A DNA stretch of 62,359 bases, from contig CAMYOJ010000054.1 of assembly GCA_947259985.1 (NCBI GenBank), positions 31,310 to 93,668 of the forward strand, written 5' to 3'. Origin of the DNA: an uncultured Woeseiaceae bacterium (GTDB lineage Bacteria; Pseudomonadota; Gammaproteobacteria; Steroidobacterales; Woeseiaceae). Shown here piece by piece: positions 55,645-62,359 of the stretch (its first letter is position 1; every line of letters starts with the position of its first letter). The position numbers and the translations under genes are program-made. Under the pieces are notes generated by a model. The model had not been told where the DNA came from. It did not search any database and saw only the letters and a program-made list of their open reading frames with translations.

Positions 55645-56004
55645 CTACAGCTCGGCCTTCTTGCCGCGTTGTTGCATGCGCTCGGCGTGGTGCGCGGCGA
55701 ATTCTTCCTCACTCACTTTGCCGTCGCCATCGGTGTCGACGTCCTCGAACATGCAACGGTCCCCGGCGTGTTTGAGCTTTCGGCCTTCCTGGGCTCGCTC
55801 TGACATGCGCTTCGCCTGCATCGCGTAAAGCTCGTCGGCCACGATTACGCCATCCGCGTTCGTGTCCACATCATCGAAGGTTGGCATCTCGTGGCCCTTG
55901 CCGTGATGCGGCCCCTCTGCGAGCGCCGCATTGGCGCAGAACACCACCACTACAGTCGTAGTTATCCAGGCGGCCAGGAATCCGCTCGGTAGTTTCGCTT
56001 TCAT
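55645..56004 (-). CDS. Secreted EF-hand calcium-binding protein
   Basis: This 119-residue protein has a long signal segment (FLAAWITTTVVVVFCANAALA, about 8-29) and two EF-hand loops, DTNADGVIVADE and DTDGDGKVSEEE, separated by a basic helical linker. Such small EF-hand proteins bind Ca2+ in the periplasm; the role is unknown. The His-rich HHGKGHEMP segment after the signal could hold another metal. The divergent HAD gene starts about 90 bp away. It lies 67 bp upstream of the cyclase gene on the same strand, but no link is evident. Confidence 0.85.
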   Translation of the reverse strand: MKAKLPSGFLAAWITTTVVVVFCANAALAEGPHHGKGHEMPTFDDVDTNADGVIVADELYAMQAKRMSERAQEGRKLKHAGDRCMFEDVDTDGDGKVSEEEFAAHHAERMQQRGKKAEL

Positions 56005-56095
56005 CGAGATCAGGTCCTTTGCTGGTAGTGATACGCACTATTCGCCAGGGCGAGACAGGAAAACATACGTATTACTACGCTACTATGCTGCCCCC

Positions 56096-56728
56096 ATGCG
56101 GACACATCTCTATTTCGACCTCGACGGCACCCTGACCGATCCCTACGAGGGGATCACGCGCTGCATTCTGTACGCGCTCGACAAGCTCGGCTTTCCGCGG
56201 CCGAGCGACGACTACCTGTACGGCTGCATTGGCCCTCCCTTGTACGACACATTTCCGGAGCTCGTTGGTCCGGACCTGGCGCTCGAGGCCATCGACCTGT
56301 ATCGCGAGCGCTTCGTCGAAGTAGGCTGGCAGGAGAACGTGCCGTACGACGGCATTCTCGACACGCTCGAGACGCTGGCCAGCGCCGGGCACTGCCTGTT
56401 CGTGGCCACCAGCAAGCCTCACGTACACGCGAAGAAAATCGTCGATCATTTCGGCATGGGCCAGTTCATCGAGACCGTCTATGGTTGCGAGCTCGACGGT
56501 ACGCGTGCCAACAAGGTCGAGCTGCTTGAATTTGCCATCAGGGAGAACCCGGGCGAGGTGCATCGCAGCATGATCGGCGACCGCAAGCATGATCTCATCG
56601 GCGCCATTGCCAACAACATGAGACCCGTCGGCGTTGCCTACGGGTACGGCTCGGTGGAAGAACTGACGCTCGCGGGCGCAGCGGCTATCGCCACAACCCC
56701 TGCCGACCTGCCGGAGCTGCTGCCCTGA
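56096..56728 (+). CDS. HAD-family phosphatase (Gph/PpaX-like)
   Basis: This protein has 210 residues from the ATG at 56096. HAD motif I is YFDLDGTLTDPYEGI (nucleophile Asp), motif II FVATSKP, motif III lysine in VHAKKIV, and motif IV MIGDRKHDLIGAIAN. The cap is the alpha type between motifs I and II. Length and motif IV fit phosphoglycolate-phosphatase- or 5'-nucleotidase-like members; the substrate is not readable. No ribosome site is seen; a TACTAT hexamer 9 nt upstream could be a -10 box for an almost leaderless mRNA. Confidence 0.9.
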   Translation: MRTHLYFDLDGTLTDPYEGITRCILYALDKLGFPRPSDDYLYGCIGPPLYDTFPELVGPDLALEAIDLYRERFVEVGWQENVPYDGILDTLETLASAGHCLFVATSKPHVHAKKIVDHFGMGQFIETVYGCELDGTRANKVELLEFAIRENPGEVHRSMIGDRKHDLIGAIANNMRPVGVAYGYGSVEELTLAGAAAIATTPADLPELLP

Positions 56729-56737
56729 GAGCGCGGA

Positions 56738-57064
56738 TCAAGCGCTGGACGTAAGCTTCAGACCTGCGATGCCTGCGATGATGAGCGCGATGCAGAGCAG
56801 CCTGACCGCGTCGGCCGATTCAGAGAACAAAATAATACCGAGGATGGCCGTGCCGGCTGCACCAATCCCGGTCCACACGGCGTAACCGGTGCCCAACGGA
56901 ATAGTCTTTATCGCGATGGCAAGGAAGTACACGCTGATTGCCATGGCGACAAGCGTGAACACGCTTGGCCACAAACGCGAGAATCCGTCGGTGTACTTGA
57001 GGCCCACGGCCCAAACCACTTCAAAGGCGCCGGCAATACCGAGCGTCAACCAGGGGCTCATCAT
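56738..57064 (-). CDS. gdx: SMR-family guanidinium exporter (SugE/Gdx)
   Basis: This 108-residue protein has four helices. It starts [27 protein letters not shown] with the essential Glu in helix 1, followed by [20 protein letters not shown]. The pattern EVVWA-GLKYT and [12 protein letters not shown] is the Gdx (SugE) type, which exports guanidinium, not the EmrE type. The start has two tandem ATGs (57064 and 57061) with GGAGAA 6 nt before; it begins right after the homocysteine methyltransferase stop, so the two are coupled. No guanidine riboswitch is seen upstream. Confidence 0.9.
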   Translation of the reverse strand: MMSPWLTLGIAGAFEVVWAVGLKYTDGFSRLWPSVFTLVAMAISVYFLAIAIKTIPLGTGYAVWTGIGAAGTAILGIILFSESADAVRLLCIALIIAGIAGLKLTSSA

Positions 57065-57066
57065 CT

Positions 57067-58032
57067 TCAGTTCTCCATTAATCCCGCGGCCATTGCGCGA
57101 ATCTGATCTGGCCCGACACGACAACAACCGCCGATAACCCTGGCGCCGGCCTCGACCCATTCAAGAGCGGTCAGCGCAACCACATCGCCGGACCAGGCGT
57201 TATCGCTGACATTGAATTTCTCTCCCGAGTTCGGATAAACAACAAGCGCTTTATCGGGCAGAGTTTCGCGCAGAATCCTGATCAACGCTGTCGCGTACTG
57301 TGGTGGCGTGCAGTTGATGCCGACCGCAACTACCGCCGGGTGGCCTGCAAAGAGCGCCGCTACCTCGGCCAGCGGCGTGCCATCGCTGATCTGTCGTCCG
57401 TTCCGGCAGGAGAAACTGATCCAGGCCGGTGTGTCACACGCCTCGAGCAATTCCGCAAGTACGCGAGCTTCGGGCAACGAGGGTATGGTCTCAACGGCGA
57501 GCACGTCCGCCTCGCTACCGTCAAAAAGCTGTAGCCGTTCTTCATGAAACAGCCGCAGCGCTTCGTTCGAAACGCCGTAGTTGCCCGTGTACTCCGAGCC
57601 ATCGTGCAACATGGCACCGTAGGGGCCGATGCTCGCGGCCACGAGGGGCCGCGCACCGGCCTTTCCAGCCGCGAATCCGTCTCGCGCCCGCACAGCCAGT
57701 TCGACTGACAGCAGCATCAGGTGATCGGCTTCGTCGGCAGAGTGGCCCAGCTTTGCGAACCCTTCGCGACTCGCCTGGTAACTGGCCGTCGCAATACATT
57801 CGGCACCGGCCTCGAGGTATGCGAGGCTGGCATCAACAATCGCCTGCGGATCGTCGAGCAATATTGACGCTGACCAGAGCGTATTGTCGAGGTCACAGCC
57901 CTGCGCTTCGAGTTGCGTCGCAAGTCCGCCGTCAAGCAGCAAGGGCCGCTGCCGCTTTAGTGCCTCGATAAACGCCGTCTTTGCGGCGCCTCGCGTCCTT
58001 ATATGCTCATTCTCGATAACTGGATTCGGCAT
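57067..58032 (-). CDS. mmuM: Homocysteine S-methyltransferase
   Basis: This 321-residue zinc barrel of the MmuM/Hmt type starts with [18 protein letters not shown]. The zinc cysteines are in [11 protein letters not shown] and [11 protein letters not shown]. It transfers a methyl group from S-methylmethionine or another methylsulfonium donor to homocysteine, making methionine. The [15 protein letters not shown] [10 protein letters not shown] region is intact. It forms a two-gene unit with the Gdx-type exporter, starting translation coupling at its stop. An amidohydrolase gene is divergent. No SAM riboswitch is visible upstream. Confidence 0.9.
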   Translation of the reverse strand: MPNPVIENEHIRTRGAAKTAFIEALKRQRPLLLDGGLATQLEAQGCDLDNTLWSASILLDDPQAIVDASLAYLEAGAECIATASYQASREGFAKLGHSADEADHLMLLSVELAVRARDGFAAGKAGARPLVAASIGPYGAMLHDGSEYTGNYGVSNEALRLFHEERLQLFDGSEADVLAVETIPSLPEARVLAELLEACDTPAWISFSCRNGRQISDGTPLAEVAALFAGHPAVVAVGINCTPPQYATALIRILRETLPDKALVVYPNSGEKFNVSDNAWSGDVVALTALEWVEAGARVIGGCCRVGPDQIRAMAAGLMEN

Positions 58033-58101
58033 GTGACAGAGCTTACTTCACAAGTATATGCAGCGCTTGCTACTGTGGATCCTGTTGAGCGGAGAATGTA
58101 C

Positions 58102-59409
58102 ATGCCAAGACTCGCGGTATTGCTGTTCGTATTCCTGTTCCTTGCAGCGTGCCAGAAAGCGCCGGACCCGGACGGCCCGCTCCTTGCCGTGCACTGCGGA
58201 GCACTCATCGACGGCATGGCCGATGAAGCGCTTGGCGCGCGACTCGTTCTGATCGAGGGTGAACGTATCAAGGCAATATTGCCCGGCGACACCGCTCCGC
58301 CGGATGCCTCGACATCCGTTGACCTTGAGGAGTACACCTGCCTGCCCGGCCTGATCGATACACATACACACATAGCGCTCGTCCACGACGATTCGAGCGA
58401 TCTCACGATTTACTATCGGCGGCCAATCGAGGAGACGCTCGCGATGACCGAGCGCAACGCGGAGATTACGCTGAACGCGGGATTTACGACTGTAAGAAAT
58501 GTCGGCGACTACTTTCCAGAAGCCATCATCGATGTGCGTGAAAGAATTCGTCGCGGTGAGCTTCCCGGCCCCCGCATACAGACTGCGGGCTCCTACATGA
58601 CGATTCCGGGCGGCGGCGGTGACCTCGTGGTGCCCGGTCATGACGAAAGCGAAATCCCGCCTGGAATCCGCATCGGCGTTGCGAGAGGTCCTGAACAATT
58701 TCGGGACAAGACCCGAACCGTCATCGCGAACGGTGCCGACATGATAAAAGTCATCGCGTCGGGTGCCGTGTTTGCTTTTGGTGGCGTGCCCGGCGAACCC
58801 GAGATGACGCAAGAAGAGATTGCTGCCGTCGTTGAGGTCGCGCATGCGGCCGGACTCCGGGTCACGGCCCACGCGCACGGCGCACAGTCGATCAAGGACG
58901 CGATCCTCGCGGGAGTCGACTCCATAGAACACGCCTCGCTCGCGGACGACGAGGCCATCGCGATGGCCGCCGAGCATGGCGTCGCTTTCTCGATGGACGT
59001 TTATAACGGCACCTACACTGCCGAAGTGGGCGAGGAACTCGGTTATCCCGAGGAATTCATGCGTAAGAACGAGGAAACCACCGAGGCACAGCGCATCGTC
59101 TTCGAGAAAGCCTATGCGGCCGGCGTGCCGATTCTTTACGGCACCGACGCGGGAGTGTCGCCACATGGTTATAACGGCAGGCAGTTCGAAATCATGGTCG
59201 CTCGCGGCATGACACCCATGGACGCGATCAGGAGTGCAACATCACTTGCTGCCGAGCACATGGATATGGAGCCGGATATCGGTGCCATCGAAGCCGGACG
59301 TTATGGCGATCTGATCGCGTTACGTGGGGATCCATTGGCGGACATTACGCTCCTGCAGAGCATCGATGTCGTCATCAAAGGTGGTGAACTCGTCAGTATC
59401 GATCCTTGA
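58102..59409 (+). CDS. Lipoprotein amidohydrolase (imidazolonepropionase-like)
   Basis: This 435-residue protein from the ATG at 58102, chosen for its GGAG 7 nt upstream (a second ATG at 58096 is too close), has a lipobox signal (AVLLFVFLFLAACQKAP, Cys at about 17). It belongs to the metal-dependent amidohydrolase superfamily: DTHTHIA near residue 88, a Lys in VIKVIASGAVF, HAHGAQSIKDAI, SIEHASL, and GTDAGVSPHG. Members hydrolyse dipeptides or Xaa-Pro/prolidase-like substrates (Sgx9260-like), here on the outside of the inner or outer membrane. Substrate unknown. Confidence 0.88.
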   Translation: MPRLAVLLFVFLFLAACQKAPDPDGPLLAVHCGALIDGMADEALGARLVLIEGERIKAILPGDTAPPDASTSVDLEEYTCLPGLIDTHTHIALVHDDSSDLTIYYRRPIEETLAMTERNAEITLNAGFTTVRNVGDYFPEAIIDVRERIRRGELPGPRIQTAGSYMTIPGGGGDLVVPGHDESEIPPGIRIGVARGPEQFRDKTRTVIANGADMIKVIASGAVFAFGGVPGEPEMTQEEIAAVVEVAHAAGLRVTAHAHGAQSIKDAILAGVDSIEHASLADDEAIAMAAEHGVAFSMDVYNGTYTAEVGEELGYPEEFMRKNEETTEAQRIVFEKAYAAGVPILYGTDAGVSPHGYNGRQFEIMVARGMTPMDAIRSATSLAAEHMDMEPDIGAIEAGRYGDLIALRGDPLADITLLQSIDVVIKGGELVSIDP

Positions 59410-59515
59410 CGACCCCTTCACCGTCTTCCGCGCCGGAAAAACGGTCACTTCTGCAACTATTTATGCACCTCCTGTAACGCGACATTGGCACCCGTCTGGA
59501 CTATGATTAAGTTAA

Positions 59516-59531
59516 GCAGACAAGTGTCTGC
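59516..59531. promoter_or_regulatory. 16-bp palindrome GCAGACA-AG-TGTCTGC upstream of a TonB receptor
   Basis: A perfect 7-bp inverted repeat with a 2-nt spacer lies 120 nt upstream of the receptor ATG within the 242-bp gap (59410-59651). It has no T-tract, so it is a better operator than terminator. The remaining gap shows no coding frame. Confidence 0.4.
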
Positions 59532-59651
59532 GAAAAGCAACACGCAATTGTTGTTGGCCTCATTCTCACAGGGGCGCGCCAAATAAAAATAGTTGAATGT
59601 GTTGCTTGTCTACTACATGTCTCATTTTGACTGGGTATTGAGGGGGAAAAC

Positions 59652-62359
59652 ATGAATAGGTACTTATTGTCCTTTGGACTCGTTGCGGCCGTCCTGGTTT
59701 TGGATTTGACGGCCATGCCCACACAGCTGGTTTTTGCGCAGGACGCCGAGGAGGTTGAAGAAGTCGTTGTCACGGGATCCCGGATTCGCAGGGACCCGCT
59801 CGACGACACCGGCCCTGTAATGCAGATCTCGACCCAGGACATCGAACGGTCGGGACTCACATCGCTCGGCGATTTCCTGCAGCGCCTGCCGGCATCAGGC
59901 GGCGCCCTCAACGCTCGATTCAACTCGAGCGGCAACTTCGGCTTCCCGCCGGACGGCAGTGGTGTCGGAGCCGGCTCGTCGCAGGTCGATTTGCGCCATC
60001 TCAATGCGAAGCGCGTTCTGGTACTCGTTGACGGAATGCGCTGGATTAGCGAATCGTCCGCCAGTGGCGTCGGCTCGGCAACCGATCTCAACACGATTCC
60101 GCTCGCCATCATCGATCGCATCGAGGTGCTCGAAGACGGTGCCTCGGCAATTTACGGCGCTGACGCGATCGCAGGCGTGGTCAACATCATCACGAAGAAA
60201 GACTTCCAGGGCTTCGAAATTTCCGGCTATGGCGGCAGCTTCAGTGAGGGCGACGGCGACACGGTCGAGGGCTCCCTATCGATCGGCAGCGTTTCGGACA
60301 AAACCTCCGTGTTTCTCAACATCTCGTACGTCGACCAGGAATCGGTGAGTGCGGCGGATGTGGATCAGGCGCGCGAGTCCGCCGGTCCCGGTACCTCGAA
60401 CCTGCACGGTAGCTCCGGCACGCCGCAGGGACGATTCGTACTCACAGACCCGAACACGACTACAGACATCAACTGCACCATTAACGACGGCGCGGTTCCC
60501 GCCGCGGGCCAGAGCGCTGTATTCTATGACCCGGCAAATCCTTGCACGGGCGACGACTTCAACACCTGGTCAAACGCCGATCGCTTCAACTTCGCGCCGT
60601 TCAACAAGGTCGTTACGCCGTCTGAACGTACCAGCATCTACGGCCAGTCCGAATACAAGTTCAATGACGAGGTGACATTCTATCTGAAAGGTCTCTACAA
60701 CAACCGCCGATCAGTCAACCAGGCGGCGCCGGAGCCATTGTTTATCGGTTCGGACGCCGGTAACGGCAACATCCTGGACACGATCTCGGTGGATGTGACC
60801 AACCCGTACAACCCGTTTGGTTTTTCCGTCGTTGCCGAAGACCAGGCCTACTTCATGGGCCGGCGCCCGTTGGAAGGCGGCGCGCGAGTCTTCAAGCAGG
60901 ACGTGGATACCTGGTACCTGGGTGCCGGTTTGGTTGGCAGTTTCAACGCTGTCGACCGTGAGTTCTTCTGGGACGTCAACTACGCCTGGTCACGCAACGA
61001 GGCCAACCAGACCAAGACTGGCGGCTATAACGCACGCAAACTCAAGGAGGCACTCGGGCCGGCGTTTACGGACGCGAGCGGAGACTTCGCCTGTGGCACG
61101 GCCGGCAACGCGATCGACGGCTGCGTGCCATTCAACTTCTTCGGCGGTCAGGGTGCAAATGGCGAGGGCACGATTACCGACGAAATGCTCGGCTGGGTCG
61201 CCTTCACGCAGCAGGACTCGAGCGAACAGGAGCTCAAGAACTTCACCCTGAACATCAGCGGCGACGTCGTAGAACTGCCTGCTGGCATGCTCGCTTTCGC
61301 CGCAGGTTACGAGTATCGCGATCAGGAAGGTTCCTTCCAGCCCGACTCGGTAGTCGTTGCCGGCGACAGCGCCGGTATTCCGGCACAACCGACGGTCGGG
61401 GACTTTGACGTCAATGCATTCTATGCCGAGCTCAACGTTCCGTTGCTCTCCGAGCGCCCCGGAGCAGACCTGCTCGACGTCTCGATTGCCGCGCGCAATT
61501 CTGACTACTCGACGTTCGGCAGCGAGACCACGACCAAGTTCGGGCTCCGCTGGCGGCCGATTCCGGAACTCTTACTTCGCGCTGGCTGGGGTGAGGGTTT
61601 CAGAGCGCCATCTATCGGCGAGTTGTTCGGGTCTCAGTCCCGCTTCGATGCGACCATTGCCGATCCCTGTTCCGACTTCAACAACACGGGCGTGTCACAG
61701 ACCGTGATCGACAACTGCATAGCGGAAGGCGTACCAGCCGACGGCAGCTACGTACAACTCGGCGGCCAGATCTCGGTGCTGACGGGCGGCAACCCGGCGC
61801 TCGAGCCGGAGACGGTCGACAGCACGAATTTTGGTGTCGTGTGGAGCCCGAGCTTCGTGGAGAACGTGGGCTGGATCGAAGACCTCAGCATCGAGGTCAC
61901 CTATTACAAGCATGAACTGGACGACGCCATCCAGGCTGTCGACGCGCAGACCATCCTCGATTCCTGTGCCAACACGGGTGAAGATTCGTTCTGTGACCTT
62001 GTCGGACGGACCGGCTCGGGCGTTATTAATCGCTTCGATAACCAGCTCACCAATATTGGCGGCATCGACACGGAGGGCTATGACTTCAACCTGACCTACG
62101 TGGGTCCCGATACAGACAAGGGTCAGTTCCGGGTTACGTGGCTGAATTCATACCTGAAGGACTTCACGGAAATCCTGCTCGACCCGAGCTCGCCTTCGGG
62201 CTTCCAGGAGCGCTCTCTGGAGGGCATCGAGGAGAACGACCGCGGCAAACCCGAGTGGACGTCGACGGTGGTTATCGACTGGTTCTACAAGGATTGGAAC
62301 GCGTCGTGGACTGCTCGCTACATCGATGAGATGACGGAACGTTGCAGCGACTTCCTCGA
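59652..62359 (+). CDS. TonB-dependent outer-membrane receptor, 3' truncated by window edge
   Basis: The frame is open from the ATG at 59652 (GAGGGGG site) to the end of the window, 902 codons, so the barrel end is missing. A signal peptide ([20 protein letters not shown] to VFAQDA) precedes a TonB-box-like [12 protein letters not shown]. The plug has [52 protein letters not shown] and VVNIITKK. This [14 protein letters not shown] pattern is the class of large receptors of oligotrophic gammaproteobacteria and sphingomonads for peptides or glycans. The nearest neighbour is a lipoprotein amidohydrolase, so uptake of peptide or amide breakdown products is possible. Confidence 0.93.
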   Translation, partial: MNRYLLSFGLVAAVLVLDLTAMPTQLVFAQDAEEVEEVVVTGSRIRRDPLDDTGPVMQISTQDIERSGLTSLGDFLQRLPASGGALNARFNSSGNFGFPPDGSGVGAGSSQVDLRHLNAKRVLVLVDGMRWISESSASGVGSATDLNTIPLAIIDRIEVLEDGASAIYGADAIAGVVNIITKKDFQGFEISGYGGSFSEGDGDTVEGSLSIGSVSDKTSVFLNISYVDQESVSAADVDQARESAGPGTSNLHGSSGTPQGRFVLTDPNTTTDINCTINDGAVPAAGQSAVFYDPANPCTGDDFNTWSNADRFNFAPFNKVVTPSERTSIYGQSEYKFNDEVTFYLKGLYNNRRSVNQAAPEPLFIGSDAGNGNILDTISVDVTNPYNPFGFSVVAEDQAYFMGRRPLEGGARVFKQDVDTWYLGAGLVGSFNAVDREFFWDVNYAWSRNEANQTKTGGYNARKLKEALGPAFTDASGDFACGTAGNAIDGCVPFNFFGGQGANGEGTITDEMLGWVAFTQQDSSEQELKNFTLNISGDVVELPAGMLAFAAGYEYRDQEGSFQPDSVVVAGDSAGIPAQPTVGDFDVNAFYAELNVPLLSERPGADLLDVSIAARNSDYSTFGSETTTKFGLRWRPIPELLLRAGWGEGFRAPSIGELFGSQSRFDATIADPCSDFNNTGVSQTVIDNCIAEGVPADGSYVQLGGQISVLTGGNPALEPETVDSTNFGVVWSPSFVENVGWIEDLSIEVTYYKHELDDAIQAVDAQTILDSCANTGEDSFCDLVGRTGSGVINRFDNQLTNIGGIDTEGYDFNLTYVGPDTDKGQFRVTWLNSYLKDFTEILLDPSSPSGFQERSLEGIEENDRGKPEWTSTVVIDWFYKDWNASWTARYIDEMTERCSDFL

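Noticed and set aside
59485..59505. TTGGCACCCGTCTGGACT considered as a sigma-54 promoter
   Set aside because: The -24 half is fair but the -12 GC element is missing.

Overview
The window is about 62 kb of GC-rich, tightly packed bacterial chromosome. I see no rRNA, tRNA, insertion sequence, phage gene or CRISPR array. The gene set points to an aerobic, heterotrophic gammaproteobacterium, probably marine or sediment-dwelling: two large TonB-dependent receptors, malate synthase G with isocitrate lyase, a YadGH-type exporter, RhlE, an ExeM/NucH-type nuclease lipoprotein, TPR-sulfotransferase and PYROXD2-like proteins. A Woeseiaceae- or Steroidobacter-like lineage would fit, but that is inference from gene content only.

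Layout. 1-8.6 kb: a photolyase cut by the left edge, a YhhN membrane protein, a LysR regulator divergent from an azoreductase with a T-N11-A operator between them, a pirin, a secreted nuclease, an exported methyltransferase-fold lipoprotein and an MFS carrier. 8.7-17.2 kb: an M64 metallopeptidase with a 32-codon ORF behind it, then a four-gene envelope operon (DUF1302 barrel, DUF1329 periplasmic protein, Asp-box propeller, MMPL/RND pump). 17.2-20.8 kb: a membrane-anchored FAD oxidase with a long unassigned C-terminal domain, facing a Tat-type exported methyltransferase-fold protein. 20.8-31.4 kb: YadGH ABC exporter, D-cysteine desulfhydrase with an amino-acid racemase, a UPF0718 permease, RhlE behind a structured leader, and two unknown envelope proteins.

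31.4-39.1 kb is the metabolic core. Isocitrate lyase, malate synthase G and the molybdate transporter modABC run in one direction, the last four genes with overlapping ends. They are divergent from a DUF3612-type XRE regulator, and the gap between holds two near-identical 13-bp operator-like sites. 39.2-45.7 kb: a persulfide-dioxygenase-like hydrolase, MarC, an amine/amino-acid oxidase, a propeller, a MetF-like reductase and a methyltransferase whose C-terminus resembles PqqD-like winged helices, ending in a strong bidirectional terminator.

45.8-53.6 kb groups a TonB receptor, an Asp/Asn beta-hydroxylase, a TPR-sulfotransferase, a Rieske oxygenase and a CrtI/PYROXD2-like oxidoreductase. It looks like an uptake or modification locus of unknown substrate. 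53.6-62.4 kb: a dCache diguanylate cyclase, an EF-hand protein, a HAD phosphatase, a homocysteine methyltransferase coupled to a Gdx-type SMR exporter, a lipoprotein amidohydrolase, and a second TonB receptor that runs off the right edge. No intergenic stretch exceeds 300 bases. The best candidates for something new are the glcB-modA coupling with its operators, the RND/oxidase/methyltransferase envelope region, and the 44-54 kb modification locus.
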